Program-made: the position numbers and the translations under genes | The notes under the pieces: generated by a model | Told to the model about the DNA's origin: nothing | Database searches by the model: none | What the model saw: the letters and a program-made list of their open reading frames with translations, nothing else | DNA from: Acanthacorydalis orientalis | Taxonomy: Eukaryota; Arthropoda; Insecta; Megaloptera; Corydalidae | NCBI GenBank assembly: GCA_034766995.1 | Contig: CM068318.1 | Span: 32,772,956 to 32,836,955 of the forward strand | Length of the DNA: 64,000 nucleotides | Reading direction: 5' to 3' | Part shown: positions 25,129 through 38,535 of the stretch, in pieces | Numbering within the stretch: position 1 is the first letter of the stretch | Layout of the letters: the number at the start of each line of letters is the position of its first letter

Positions 25129-25831
25129 CACGTTGACTGACACGGTTGTCACCGTGACCGATGCTTGTCTTCTCAGTGGGACCTGTTGGTCCGTGACCGG
25201 CTTTATCAAATTTTAAAATAAGATTAATATTATTAATTAAAAATTTTTGAACAACATAAGAACTAGATAATATCGTGGATAAAAATAACACTATTCAGCA
25301 ATTAAAAATGTTTATTACGACATAATATTTTACAAAAATTAAATACTACGAACTACTATATTAAAACATTTCAAGCGCGAATGAGGCTGACCGTCTCAAT
25401 CTTTGCAGTATGTAGTTATTTTTGTGCAATTCTTTGCATTTTGCGCACCAAAATTTGAAACATTTTCTTGTAACACATTTTACAAATTTTTTGTGACTTA
25501 CTGACTGATGCAGATACATTTTACAAAACAACTTAAATATAGTTGGTTACGGTTGCTATGATATTTATTGAAGTGTATATAATGAGTCAACAGCGCAAAC
25601 ATTAATTTTTTTGTTCTTGCGCAATTGTTTTCAAAAAACAGTTTATCAAGAGTGCTCTGTACAGCCATGGTGGTCCCCCGAGACCACTAGCAAGTAAAAA
25701 GCACTATTAATAAAGACATGATCTTATTTAATCATATTACTTAATAATTTATCATTATTTGTTTAGAATAGTGAAATTTTTATTGTGGTCCCCAAGGAAA
25801 AACATATTAAGGTTGTGTGGCAGTCAACGTG
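25129..25831. mobile_element. PiggyBac-like MITE/derivative with CACGTTGACTG ends
   Basis: It is flanked by TTAA at 25125-25128 and 25832-25835. The left end is CACGTTGACTGACACGG and the right end reads inward CACGTTGACTGCCACACAAC; these are nearly perfect inverted repeats. The 703-base body has a weak minus-strand Cys-containing stretch near 25440-25520 that may be a decayed piggyBac tail. Related to the element at 47606-48481 by end sequence. Confidence 0.88.
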
Positions 25832-25922
25832 TTAAACAAACCTTAGTGACTTATTCTCGTCATATTTTTTTAATATTTTTTATTGCATTTTCGATATTAT
25901 TTTATTATCGATTTTTTACTTT

Positions 25923-26340
25923 ACGAATTTTAATAAAAAAATATCCATACTGCACGCTTAGATTAATATTTAGTAACTAGAGGGAGAAACTTATGGCATG
26001 ATATGATAGGGGCATCAGTTATGAGTTGATGTCGTTGAATTCGTATTGAAAAATCATCAGAAACAACATGAAAAATAGTTTCAATTGGGTCAAATGTACT
26101 GAGTGGTTCAGGCGCTTTAAAATTAAAGGTTATAATTGAAGGTGCATCTTCAGTTATAGTTGATAAAAAATCATGTACGATCATTAATATAAAGTAGTAT
26201 TTTTGATGCAGTACTGCACCATGCGGGCGTTGGTTGACCGAGAATTGTTCACAGCGCTGTTACAGCTCCTCAGCAGGATGTCAGTAGCACTGCAGACAAC
26301 TTTTATAAACAGGCTCACTCATTTAATCTAATACAAATTA
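25923..26340 (+). mobile_element. Decayed mariner 5' fragment plus unassigned coding-like stretch
   Basis: The opening TTACGAATTTTAATAAAAAA/ATATCC and following AATATTTAGTA match the leader of the element at 27934. Further in, a frame reads TEWFRRFK at about 26098-26121, a mariner helix-turn-helix motif. At 26190-26320 a plus frame stays open for about 41 codons (includes TMRALVDRELFTALLQLL) in GC-richer sequence that I could not identify. No 3' end is seen. Confidence 0.5.
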
Positions 26341-26727
26341 GTTCAACGTGGCCATTGAGGATGATTGAAATACGTATAAGCAACAATCAGTGATGATAAA
26401 TTTTCAATTATTGAACATTTTTTTTATCAAGATACATTTTTTTGATTTGTGGTGTGAAAGGAAATTAATTTGTGAAATATATTTTTTAAATTACTTTATT
26501 CGTAATATTTTAATATGAAATAAATTAAAATTTAGCAAATAATATACTAAATTAGTAAAGAAAATATGACAATCAAAAATATGGTAAAGTACAGAAGATT
26601 TCAAAGTAATATCAGCATTATTAAATGACTGAACTGTTTCTTTTTGTTATGTTTAATAACAATATTAGAGGCAAAAAGTAATGTCATTTGAACTGTTAAT
26701 ATTGAAAATTAATAGATAAACCATTAA

Positions 26728-26730
26728 TAC

Positions 26731-26761
<31 letters not shown>

Positions 26762-26776
26762 CGAGTATATATATAT
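26728..26776. repeat. (TA)n microsatellite
   Basis: TA run with a CATATACGAGTATATATATA tail. Confidence 0.94.
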
Positions 26777-27732
26777 TAAGAGATAAAATTATACGTTATC
26801 AACATTGAAATTGACAGTATTGTCTAAAAGTTATCATCTTTATTCTGCACTTAAATGCTTTCTAAGAAATATATGTGTTTTTTGTACTTTTTCCTGTCGT
26901 TCGCAGTAAATTTGTAGTACTACAAAGTTCATCGAAAAGACGCGTTTCCATTTTATTCTCGTACTTTGGAAGAGAATAAGTTCGATATCAGATGATCGTC
27001 CGAAATCGTAAAAAAAAATATAATGAAAAACTTGCGACACTGAATCTACGTTCGCATCAAATACGTTAAAGCTCATTTATTTTTATGTTTTCTTTCGTCA
27101 CTGATTGGTATTTCAAGTGTTACAAAAATCATTTTGTATCATTTTATGTACCATTAAATGAAGTGTTTTATTTAATTTATTGCGCACATACAAACGATAT
27201 GCTGTTAAACATAAGATGATTTTTATATGAGTTTTATTATTATGTTCACACGCCTTGAACTTGCGAAACTAATATTGTGTTTATTAAAATTGTTTTCTTT
27301 ATTCTTTGTCAATTGGCAGCAATTTAGAAAATTGAAAAAACGTTTTTTCTTTTTAATGAACTTTTGAAACATCGTAACGTTATTATTTCTTAGTTAACTT
27401 TTGTTATTAATTAAAAGTTTTCAAACATTTTATATAAATTTGATTGTTATAAATTCTATGCATTTTTTTAAACAAAATATTTAATTAAAAAGGCATCCAT
27501 AATAATTACAGTTTTTTCTATTATATATTTCACACTATTATTAAACTTCTCGTATTGTTGAGAGTAACTATCAAATTCATAACTGAGAAATCTAAATGTA
27601 AATTTTAATATTGAGTCCATGTAACGATTGAGAAACATTATAATTTGAATTTTCTCTTGTACTCTTAAGGCAAAATGTCATACTGCAAAAAATATGAGTA
27701 TGAGAATGAAAGTGAGAATTATTTTATTCTTG

Positions 27733-27735
<3 letters not shown>

Positions 27736-27789
<54 letters not shown>
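27736..27789. repeat. (TA)n microsatellite
   Basis: 54 bases of TA. Confidence 0.96.
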
Positions 27790-27792
<3 letters not shown>

Positions 27793-27933
27793 GTAAATAA
27801 AAAAATATAATATAATTGTTTTGAAGTTCATTGTATCTTTTTAGATAAATTAATTATAACCAATCAAAAGTTGATTTGTGTTTGAAGGGGGGACGGTATT
27901 AATTACAACGCTGAAGCAAGCTAACAATGGTAG

Positions 27934-28557
27934 TACAAGGTTTTATCAAAAAATATCCAAACTGCCCTCCCAGTTCAATATTTAGTATGTGGAGGGAAAA
28001 ACTAATGACATAATATGATACGTTCATCAATTGTAAATTAATCAATTGATTGCATTGATTGAAGTCGAGTTCATATAGAAGTCTTTTATCTCGAGAGTAT
28101 AGTGATTTTTGTAATTGGATTTTTTATCCTGGTGATTTTTAAGATGGACTTGATTGACGAGTAATGTGCCTGAAATTACCTGAAATTTTGTTTTAAACTA
28201 GAAAAGACAGCGAAAGAAACACTTCAGCTTTTGAGAACGTCCCTTCAAGAGGAGTCCCTTCTCTGAGTCAAGAGAGATGTTTAGAGTGGCTCAGATGTTT
28301 TAAGAAAGACAGATCTTCAATCAAAGATGTTCAAAGATAAAGTGGATTTAACTTTCAAAACTGATAAAAGTTTATCGAACGGGTTATCAAAGTTTTTGAA
28401 TTTATGACTGCCAATTGGTGACTAAATGTTAGAAAGGTTACAGAATAAATAGAAATATCATACAGGTTTTACTATAACATTTTAACTAACAATCGTATTT
28501 TGGTGTAAAGTTTGTTCCTAATCTTCTTACAGAAGACCAGAAAGAGAATAGATTGGT
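27934..28557 (+). mobile_element. Mariner 5' half, decayed
   Basis: It begins TACAAGGTTTTATCAAAAAA/TATCC, a mariner-type end. The plus strand then gives scraps of a transposase N-terminus: ETLQLLRTSLQEESLL, EWLRCFKKDRSSIKDVQ, a region resembling the second helix-turn-helix (NVRKVTE-IEISYRFYYNILT), and FVPNLLTEDQKENRLV across frameshifts. It is cut off at the TA tract starting at 28562, so the catalytic domain is absent. Confidence 0.75.
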
Positions 28558-28558
28558 A

Positions 28559-28561
<3 letters not shown>

Positions 28562-28617
<56 letters not shown>
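28562..28617. repeat. (TA)n microsatellite
   Basis: 56 bases of TA, bordering the mariner fragment on its left. Confidence 0.96.
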
Positions 28618-28623
<6 letters not shown>

Positions 28624-29737
28624 GATATATTCTTCTTCAAATAAATATATGTATATCGATTGTTTAAGTAATGCTTAATTATTACTTTTGTAGTATTTTA
28701 AGAAATAATTATTTATAATTATAAAATATCATAAATGGAATTGCGCAGAATGATTTGTTAAACCAAATGATTTATCTTTTTAATTTATTAAACAGTAGTG
28801 ATTTTATTAATTCAGAAAATTTTGTTTTCCCCATATGTGAGACAGATTTTGTTTGTGTTATATGTAGAAGTATAGTGACGTTATATATATATATATATAT
28901 AAATACTTAAAAATATCAATATTATTTTTATTAATATAATATATAAAATAATTTAATTTAATATACACTTATTTCACTAATATACGAAATAATAAAAAAT
29001 GAACTGAGTTTTCCTTCAGAAAACCTTTTCATTTTACATACACAGAAACGAACACTTCACATACACATACAAATATGTATATATATACACGAGTGAATTA
29101 AATTCTGTCTAGATGAAAATATTACTTTTTAATGATAAATAATGTTTATAGTAAAAGTATTATTGATATAATTTACAAAGTAAATAAAAAAAACTACTGG
29201 AAAATAATAGACGGATGTGAACACCTGGGTCAATTTTTTCGTAAAGTAGTTTTGTTGTCTTGTTTTTTTGAAGTTTCTTGTTTTTGTTTAAATCGTTGAT
29301 TTTTTAAAGTAAGTTTTTAAGTTTGTGTTGAACTTCTTTCTCTCGGTTTTTCATCTTGGGATCGAGTTTTAGGATTTAACGTACCCGTACCTCGATGTTG
29401 TCTTTACATTCTTCTTTTCTTCAGATGTTATTCTTGATCTTGCCATCATTTTATTGCTTAGGAAAATGGTAAAATACTGCTTTTGAAAGACGTAATTTAT
29501 TTTAAAACCTGGTTTTAATCTATTTTCATTGTTTCTTGTTCAGGTGTTGGCAATAAATACTATTCGAAAAATTTAAAATTTTTCCATAAAAATAAAGTTT
29601 TTGGCATTGTAAGTGCTAGAGACTGTTTTGAAAAATAAAACAAGTGCTTTATATCAAATATAATTATTAATCTTCTTGTTATTTATCTTTATTATAAATA
29701 TTTTATACGAAGTAACAATTTATTTTAATGATCAGCC

Positions 29738-29850
29738 AGGTAGTTCTGCCCCCTTCTCGCTACACTCTCCGACCACCGATAAGCTTCGTTCTCGCTTGCT
29801 TTACTCCTTCCCACGGTTTGCTTCGTTCGCTCTCGTTAAGTGTTAACAAT
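29738..29850 (-). mobile_element. Possible Helentron STPR-like repeat fragment
   Basis: On the minus strand one frame reads KASENEAYRWSESVARRGQN, then YLADH. This has the charged (SENEAxRxxR) pattern seen in repeats of Helentron-encoded proteins and STPR domains. It is short, GC-richer than its surroundings and has no ends. A similar fragment may lie at 41560-41790, and a Helentron endonuclease remnant lies at 59159-59830. Confidence 0.4.
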
Positions 29851-30853
29851 TTTTAAATGAAAAACGAAATAAAGATATAGTGTAATGGAATTTATTATTT
29901 GATTTTAAATGAAACCATGAAAATAGTGAAATTAAAAAGAGAACTTATTGTAAACTTATTCCAAAACTCCTGTGTACACGATATTCATAATTGATTTGTG
30001 TTTTTCTGCACGCTGAAACATGATACCTTACTTAGATGTACATCTGGAGAGACGAACATATAGGTGACGTCCCTAAATACTGTTTCATGAGAATCGACGA
30101 ACATGACGATTCTTGAAACATCGGAAATAATCGGGAATGGAAATAGTTAACGTGCTACTTGTAGAGTTTATCGGAGGGAGCGGTATTGTGAGGAGTTGGT
30201 TTACACGAAAGAAAATTTTATTTTATGGCAATTTTACGATAGAATTATTTTTTAGACAATATATAGAAAGATATTATGTAGATAAAAAAATAAGTCTTAA
30301 TACTGTGGCCAAGTTCACTTTTCGTAAATGAATTTTTTACTTCCTTACAAATTGAAAAAAATATTTTTTTACCAGTAATGTTAAATAATTAGTGTTTGAC
30401 CATTTTTTATTGTTATGTATAATATATTTCAATAAAAAATCGAGTATCTCTAGAGTGTTAAGTTACACGAACTTCTTTTCTGCAACTTGAAAACATGTTT
30501 TACATTTGTTTATGGTCTTAGGATAAAAACGTTTCCAACAAAATACTTATAAGCAATAATCAAAAACGATAAATAATTAATTACTGAACATTTATGAACA
30601 TAAATATTAATGATTTATAAAATATTTTTTTGTGAATTATATAGTGGGTAAATCAGTTTGGATTAAATTTTATAACAAAAAAAATTATTAACTTATTTGA
30701 AATAACTGTGTATAAACCAATTTATATTTACTTATATATTTAAGTTAAAGGGAACGGATAACTCAAAGAATATATATTTCATTTTCTACACACTTTTCCA
30801 CTACTGATCGTTAATACAAAAAGTATTATATCGTAATTTTCATGATCTCCTGT

Positions 30854-30861
<8 letters not shown>

Positions 30862-30906
<45 letters not shown>

Positions 30907-30912
30907 TATATA

Positions 30913-30959
<47 letters not shown>

Positions 30960-30962
30960 ATG
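30862..30962. repeat. (TA)n microsatellite with GCATATATGC
   Basis: ACACACATATA start, about 90 bases of TA with two TGCATATATGCA units, then GAGTGTGTGAG. Confidence 0.96.
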
Positions 30963-31307
30963 AGTGTGTGAGTATGTTGTGATCTAGTTATTTTACAGTC
31001 TATTAATACCACGATATAACATAATAAAAAAATTCCAAGCATTTATTTACCCTTAAGGTGTCAAGTTCTTGGTTGAATAAATTCACAATGACTTCATTTA
31101 TCTAACCTTTCGCAGTCCAGTTGATAATATGCTTTCACTTCTTTTAATTAATCAATAGTCTATGAATATTGAAATTCTCTTCAAGCTATCATATTTAAAA
31201 ATAAACAAATGTTTCTTTCATATCTTCAGAGGTTTTTCTTCTTTTAAAATCAGCTTAAAAAGGTTCATTATACTTTGCGCAAAGTTTTATTATATAAATA
31301 GATATAG

Positions 31308-31309
<2 letters not shown>

Positions 31310-31360
<51 letters not shown>
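31310..31360. repeat. (TA)n microsatellite
   Basis: About 50 bases of TA. Confidence 0.96.
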
Positions 31361-31836
31361 TAAATTAAATTTCTGTGAATTGTATTACATCAGTCAGTTA
31401 TAAAATGCAATAATAATTTAAATTATCTTTATTTAAATATATCTTTTTGTGAATTTGGCATATCTTAATTTATTTTATTGAATTTAAAAAATGGATTTTA
31501 TTAATTAAGAATGTTTGTAAAATAATAAGAATTTTAGTAAGCTAAAACGAAACAATAATTCGTGTATATTTCTAAAGAAACACTAAGAGTTCAGTTAAAC
31601 CGTTTATATACGTTATGTCGTTGAATATAATATTTTTCTGCTATTCTCCCAATTTTTCAATTTCTTTTAATAAAATTCAGTAAGCTATAGCGTGAAAATT
31701 GATCGATTTTCATATTTTACTTCCGAATGATTACTCGTTTTTTTCATTTTCGGAGTGTTGGAGATAGCTAAATGTATATAATTCGCGTAGGAAAAGTGTT
31801 AAGAATACAGATAGTAAAATGTAACATTTGAATCTA

Positions 31837-32376
31837 TTAGGTTGGTAGAAAAATAATTGTGGTTTATGAAGATCAAATTTATATACATTTTTTAATTTCG
31901 AGTAGTTTTCAGAGGTCCAGAACTATTGAATGATTAAGGGCTTACTTTTGTGCAAACTCTGATTCAAATAACGCCTGCAGCTGGTCTTTATGAACTGAAG
32001 AAGGATACCTGCATCCTTCTTCATCTTCAAGACTCTCATCCCCAGCATAAAATTTTTGAAATCACCATTGTACAGTTCCTTAACAGTAACCACGCCAAAA
32101 ACATCGTTTGGTTTATGAACAGTTTCTGATGCTTTACCACCCGTTTTGAACACATACAAAAAATTGCTCGTATTTATTTTTTTACATCTTTAGTTCAATA
32201 GTACAATTTCATGCAAAATCAATATTAAAACCAATGTTGATGTTACCAAAATACAGACCGAAAAATGCACTTTAAAATGATATTAACATAAACACGATGA
32301 AATGAAATTTTCATTGAAAAAAATTAAGTTTACAATTCAGAAAACAAAACCCGCAATTATTTTTCTACCAACCTAA
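31837..32376 (-). mobile_element. Mariner deletion derivative, 540 bases
   Basis: Ends are TTAGGTTGGTAGAAAAATAA on the left and TTATTTTTCTACCAACCTAA on the right. On the minus strand the 5' leader and part of the helix-turn-helix survive (VFKTGGKASETVHKPNDVFG, then TVKELYNGDFKNF). The 3' end follows the same deletion junction as in 22580-23146 (GTTTGCACAAAAGTAAGCCC then the ATGTATATAAATTT tail). No catalytic domain remains. Confidence 0.92.
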
Positions 32377-32809
32377 TAGTCTTTTTAAATTTTGTATATT
32401 GTCCTATTTATATTGAGTCACATGTTGAGTCGAGTTGTTTTCTTATTGATAATTGCTAAATATTTTTAATTTCTGTTTTAATCTTTCTTAACTGTTGGGA
32501 TTAAACCCATTACTGAATTATGTAATTCAAAAAATTAATAATTTATAGGATTTAATACAATATTCTTATACATTATTTTAATAATTTTAATCTTAATACC
32601 ACTTCTTCAGCCTAATATAAATTTATACCATATTGTTAATAGAAAAATAATTTTATAACTGTAAAAATAAATAAGAACAGAACTTGAAAACATTTTTTCA
32701 TTCAACCTAGAAATAATATTTCTGTTTAAATAATAATTTATTGTTCAATGTCAATATTTTCTTTAAAATATGGTATGTCCAGTCTCTCAATCAACTCACT
32801 CAATACATA

Positions 32810-33724
32810 CGAGGCGCATTTTTAAAGTAAGGTTCGTTCAGCAATTAGAAAAATACATCAATAGTAAAAATAATTTATTACAGGCGAGAGACATATACAT
32901 ATTACATTATTTTCTCACATAATCAACATTTATTTCTATGTATTTTTTGATATCATGGCACCAGTTTCCTTATTCCCGCATCAAAGCAATCCGCCTGTAA
33001 CTTGTATTAATTAGTAACACCTGTTCTTCAGTTCTTCATCATTTTCAAAGCACTGAAATGCGAACTAGTTCATTAGCTGAAAAAATTACCGGTAATCGCT
33101 TTACGTTAGATCTGGGTTAGGATAGAAGCCAAAATTTTCCCATTCCAAGTCTTTCAACATTTGAACAGTTCAATCTGCTGTATGAGGTCGTGCATTATCG
33201 TCTTTTGTAGCCTAAATTTTCTGTTATAATGTCATAAATCACTGACCATGAAACTTCTGAAAATTCAATAGACAATTTTGAAATAGTAAAACGATTATTT
33301 TCTCTATTTTCCATGTTCACTTTTTTCACTAAATATTCTGTGATTACACTAGGCCGTCCACTGCGCTTTTCGTTATGAATATTCATTTGCACTTCTTTAA
33401 ATAAATGACCCAATTGCCAAACCTTATTGTCAATTTTAACATTTAGCACAAATACCTCACAAAGTTCCCGGAGAATTTCAGTCTCGCTATTTTTTTGCTG
33501 ACAAAATCTGGAACACAGCGCAAACCTCGCGGCTGGTGTGTTTATTTATTATTTTACTCATTATAAATCATTCCCACGTGGCATTGAACAAGAATCCGAG
33601 GGCGAAAAAATGAGTGATGACTAGATTATAAACCACGTATTGCACATGTGCGGCCTCATTCATGTTTACTCAGTGGTAAGTATAATGCAAAAAAAAACGG
33701 TCCTTACTTTAGAAACGCACCTTG
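32810..33724 (-). mobile_element. Mariner element with CGAGGCGCATTTTTAAAGTAAGG ends, internally shortened
   Basis: It is flanked by TA on both sides (32808-32809 and 33725-33726). Left end CGAGGCGCATTTTTAAAGTA; right end, read inward, CAAGGTGCGTTTCTAAAGTA. At 915 bases it is about 370 short. The minus-strand frame at 33449-33195 encodes the second half of the N-terminal DNA-binding domain: KRSGRPSVI, NNRFTISKLSIEFSEVSWSV and IYDIITENLGYKRR. The catalytic part is degraded or deleted. This end type belongs to a different mariner lineage from the TTAGGTTGG families. Confidence 0.9.
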
Positions 33725-34106
33725 TATATGTGTTTGTTAATTAAACTGACGAATACAAATTATATAAATATTTTATGCAATTAATTGCAAAAGATCCTGA
33801 GTAATAGTTGGTTTATAAAATATTAATTTCTACGTAGACATAATAAATTTATAGATTAACAATACCATATATGTTTGCTATTTTTTTTCTGAATGAAAGA
33901 TAGAGTAACAGCAAAATAAACTTTACGTTTCTTCTATTCTGTTTAGAATAAAAATTTTTATCAAAAAAATCATATGCAGTCAATGAAATTTGAAGAATAT
34001 TTTTATGGTATTTCATTATTAAGTACTGTTTTGCCTTTTTTAATATTTGTTACACATCTTAAATTTAGATGTATAAGTGTGAAGCGGTAAAAGGTATTTT
34101 ATCTTG

Positions 34107-35077
34107 TAGGTGTTGGTGCAAAAATAATTGCGGTTTTTGTGTATCGAGTATAAAGTCACATATATCAGTTAAAAATTATATTTATGAATCTAAATAAAAA
34201 TCATTGGCCTGCACAAATTTCTCGCAACAGGAAACCAGTTTCTTTATTCCTACAAGATAGAATTCTGGAATCTTGGAATTAACAAATTCATCGATTAATG
34301 ATTCCAATGTCAACCACCAAATAGTGGCCATAATCGTTTTTTTTTTATGAAGCTTCGGCTTAGGAAACTGTTTTGGTGCTTCTCCTCGGTATAGCCACTG
34401 TGATGAACGTTTCCGAATACTGTAGAGAATTTATTTTAGGTCACACGTGACAATGCGATCAATAAAGGGATCATTTTTGTTACGCAAAAGAAGCACAGAA
34501 CATACTTCGTATTACCGAATTGCTAGATGTTCATTTAGTTCATACGGCACCCATTTATCTAGCTGTTTTTGCAATTAGGCTTAAATGCCGAACAACTGTT
34601 GATTGATCAGCATTGAGTTTTTCTGACGATTCTTGAGTTGTTTTACGTGTCTCCTGTTTAATAATTGTTCTTAAATCGTTATTGTCTGTAGCTGAAAAAC
34701 GTCCACGATCCTCCTCATCATAGAGATTTTTGTTTCCATTACGAAATTTTTGGAACTAGTGTTGAGCTGTGCGTTCACTAACTGATTCTTCGCCAAAAAC
34801 AAATTTGATATTTCGAAAAGTTTCTGTTGCTTTACGTCCCAATTTAAACACATGCAACAAAATCGCACGAATTTGCTTTTCTTCCATGACTAATTTAAGA
34901 CATCTTATATCCAGCAATACTAAATAATGAAAACAATAGACACAAACTGAAATCAGTGGAGCTAATATCATTGTTTACAATGATGTATCTCATGAATATA
35001 ACAAAAGATATCTATCTAGAAAAATCGGTGCCAAACATAAAATGATAAAAACCGCAATTATTTTTGCACCAATCTAA
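34107..35077 (-). mobile_element. Cecropia-type mariner, internally deleted
   Basis: Left end TAGGTGTTGGTGCAAAAATA; right end TTATTTTTGCACCAATCTAA. It reads on the minus strand from 35077. The N-terminal helix-turn-helix is well kept across one frameshift (KLGRKATETFRNIKFVFGEE, SVSERTAQH, then a frame with NTSSKNFVMETKI). The DEKW-region and ...PKPKLHKKKTIMATIWW-like segment follow near 34330-34440. From there the sequence passes directly to the C-terminal ESLIDEFVNSKIPEFYL region near 34250-34310, so the second and third catalytic Asp segments are deleted. 971 bases. Confidence 0.9.
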
Positions 35078-36013
35078 TATTACATATCAATTATTAAAAT
35101 TGCATTACGTATATACACGTCATGCCTACTACAATTACACGCACGACGGGATTTTATGCCATGCCCAGTTAAGAGGTTAAATGTTAACAGAAACTATATA
35201 GATAATTGACTTGTGTATACATGTAAATAGTATTAATTTAATAACGAGTTAAGTAAAGTAAAGTTGTCTAGCCATTTATTACTAACAATTTAATAACATA
35301 TAACAAATTTCACAGTTTTCTGCTGAAATAATGTCGATTTTTATAATTTGGTATTAGTGCAACCACAATAACACAATTTGTTCTAACTAATTTGTTATAA
35401 CTTCAGTCTACAACTAAATTACTATGTATTTCTGTAAACAGTTGTTAAGGCAAATGCCATATTTTATTCATATTAAAAAATAATTTACTTATTATATTTT
35501 ATACTATTATAAATATCTTGAATATCCAAGTAATCGCTGCTAACAAAAGTAAACAATTATCTTTATTCGTGTTAAAAGAATCAGTCACTTGAGTATTCAA
35601 GCAAAAATCTTTTTTTAAACTTTCATTTATCAGATTAATATTTTTATTTATTATATGACAGTCTTTTCAACGAATATCTATAATTATATATTACAGGTAC
35701 ATTCAAATAAAATATTCTTTATATTTGAAATAGGACCTCTACATTCATTTGTTAAGATTACAATTGTAAACAGAATAAATATTAAGCTCATGTATGTAAT
35801 TAGTTGACTTTTTTACTTTCATTTACAAAGAGAATGACTTATGAACATTGTTTCAATTTTCATACTAAAATGTAAGAAAAAAACAATAAAACTAACTCAT
35901 ACGAATTAAATTCTTGCTTGTGATAAAAAATATTATACATTTCCTGTTACATGGAATAAAAAAGATATTAGTTGCAAACAAAAAATTAACATACAAGGCT
36001 ATACAAAAACTAA

Positions 36014-36080
<67 letters not shown>

Positions 36081-37069
36081 ATTGTAAAATGGATATAAAA
36101 ACCAGTATGCAAATTATTCATTTTTGTAGAGATTTTCGTTATAATGTCTCATGAATTACTTACATTACGCAAAGAGTAACGAGACGTTAAATCGTTAAAC
36201 GAACCATTACTCATTACAAAATGTTCCCACAACAGCAATTTGTTACTGTTTGTGAAGTTTTTTCCTCTTGAAAGTAAATAAATAAGTACATACATATACA
36301 TAAATAGCTTTGAAAATTTTCATTCGTTTAATATATCCATTTGGACATGAGGTTGTTCTTTATATCAGGTAATTCAAAGCCATTATACATATATTCATAT
36401 CGTACACATAAATGAAAGCGAATAAAAAATAAGGATAAAAGATCCCCATTTAATTTTACAATTTTAAGTTCGTTTAGCATTAATTGCCCGACAAATAAAA
36501 GTTCTTACAAAAAGTTATAACTGTAATAAAAAATATTTTTATAGCTAAACGAACTGCATGAATAGCATAGTATTTTAAGCTTAAAAAGAAATTAAATTAA
36601 AGTTATTACTGCTTTGGTATTATGTAAAAACAAGAATTTTCTCATAATGAAATAACATACAGTTTGTTTATCAAATCGATGCTAATGCATTAAATATTTT
36701 ATCATTTACAAAAAAATATAAATATGAGTAAACTAAATTTATCGACCGTAATCAGTTGGATTATAAAGTTCGAATTATCTACAATTCATCATGAAATCAA
36801 AATCTACTTTTTAAAATTGATATTTCATTTTTATCAACGATACATGAAAGAAATCATGCATAGTATTTTAAAACATAAATTTTTATCTGTGATTCAAAGG
36901 AAAGTATAGTATTTTTTTTCGAAAAATAGTTTTAACAATATTTTATCTGGACCATTTAAATTGAATTTCATTTCTAAAAATGATGTTCTTTCACTCAACA
37001 TTCCATGAAATGTATTATCTGTAAAATTTAAACATTTTTTTCTAAGATGCAAGTTTCACAGTCGGCACA
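35078..37069. other. AT-rich intronic stretch, nothing recognised
   Basis: Contains a TA tract at 36026-36077 preceded by CATACATACATACATACATA. The plus ORF at 36724-36909 has no domain. No element ends seen. Confidence 0.5.
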
Positions 37070-37410
37070 GTGCTTTCATATCTGTGCAAACTCATAAAAG
37101 TTAACAAGAGCAGTATTTGGGTGTCAATCTTTTATCCCAAAAAAAATGATAGCATAATGTCTTGACTTGTGTTAGTCTCTTAAATCATGAAAATCGCACA
37201 TCCTTAATAGACAAAATAATAATCGGAAATGAAAAGTGTATTCTCTTTAATAATACGAATAAGAAAAAACAGTAGTTAAATCCTGCAGAATGCCCATACC
37301 CAAAATCAAAAGTTTGACTTCAACATGCTATGTGCCTGGTAGGATATAAGAGAACAACTCGTCATTTTCTATGATATTTTTTAATCCTCTATGAGATTTT
37401 AATTGAAAAC
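37070..37410 (+). mobile_element. Mariner transposase catalytic fragment, no ends
   Basis: A plus-strand frame with a few stops reads SLIDKIIIGNEKCILFNNTN, then KKK (about 37195-37260) and LNPAECPYPKSKV (37276-37314). This matches the mariner segment containing the first catalytic Asp (usually TGDEKW..Y.N..RK; here D and W have changed to N and C). Weak WVPH-L-like and second WWD-like segments lie on either side. No terminal repeats seen. Confidence 0.68.
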
Positions 37411-37629
37411 TAGACTATAAGTTCAAGGCTCCACTATCAATAACTGAAAATAATAAATGAAATCTTTAAGAGAAATGTAGGTATTTAACACTATCGAGTC
37501 GAGGAGGAGAAAAGGATACTAACATTTTTTATTAAATATTTTTCGATTAATTGGGAATTCTTTTATCGTAAACAAAATAAAAATATCAAATCAGTCAGTT
37601 ACAAGAAAAAAATATGTTAATTCTGATTA

Positions 37630-38531
37630 TCCATTAGAAATTTCACATCTATCTGATATATCGTGGAAAATCGTTGTTAATATTCGGGAAAACATAAATC
37701 TCTTGATTGAAATCATACAATTGGAAGCGAAACAATTGATTAAAATTGAAAATTTGCAGAAATTATATAATTGTTGAGTGTGAACATTTTTGAAACAATC
37801 AATTGTACATAAAATAGTTTCACATCGGTTACATTTTGTACTTAGACGTCGGTCTCTTCCATTTGTTTTACAAATTACACATTGTGCTCGTCGGCCATGA
37901 TCTGACGGTATTCTCTTCGGAAAATGAGGCATAGATCTGTGTGGATTTGGACTTCTTGGAGAAGATGCATTTGGAGCAAATTTTTGAACAATATGTGAAA
38001 CCAATATGAATTTATAGACAGTAAGACTCATTACTTTACGATTCACACAGCAGTAAATAACATATGCATTATAGATTGAAGATCGAAAATATGTAAGAAA
38101 AGTTTTTTGTACCAGTTGTCTGTTTTTCTTGTCATTTTTTTTGACAGGAAATCATTTTTGACAGGAAAAAACTAACTTACCGGTGAATCAAAAAGTATCG
38201 CTGTACACAGAATTTTTTTTTTTTGCGACTTACGTGAAGAACATAGTGTTGAAATTTTTATACACTTTCGTTCAATGATGAAATTTTGTAAAAAAAAATA
38301 TTATTCAACCCAATTTACAAATATTATAGGGTTTCAAATAAAAAAAAACCGCCAGTTTTCTGATTTTTGGACGACCGTTAGTTTTTTCTAATAAAAGAAA
38401 GAGTTATAAATTTAATGTCATTAAAAAAAGATAAGTAACTTAAATATCTCATCCAAAAGATAATGCTTCGAGACCATAGTTTCTTTGGAAAACATCAATG
38501 GATTTCTAGAGTCACTTCCGGATTGAAAGGG
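37630..38531 (-). mobile_element. PiggyBac-like deletion derivative with Cys-rich tail
   Basis: The right end is AAAGGG at 38531 followed by TTAA (38532-38535). The left end was not resolved and is near 37630. The minus-strand frame 38046-37627 encodes MPHFPKRIPSDHGRRAQC, then VICK, STKCNRCETILC and DCFKNVHT (about 37990-37780): the conserved C-terminal cross-brace Cys-His zinc domain of piggyBac transposases (C..C, C..C, C-x-x-CF-x-x-xHT). The sequence just inside the right end (CCAAAGAAACTATGGTCTCG on the minus strand) matches 11070-11100, so this and the 11025 copy are the same family. The catalytic core has been deleted. Confidence 0.88.
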
Positions 38532-38535
38532 TTAA

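Larger units (their letters stand above)
28618..31836. other. Intron, mostly featureless, with TA tracts
   Basis: TA tracts at 28883-28901, 30862-30962 and 31310-31360. A GC-richer patch at 29738-29850 is described separately. The plus ORF at 30137-30331 (64 codons) has no recognisable domain. Confidence 0.5.
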
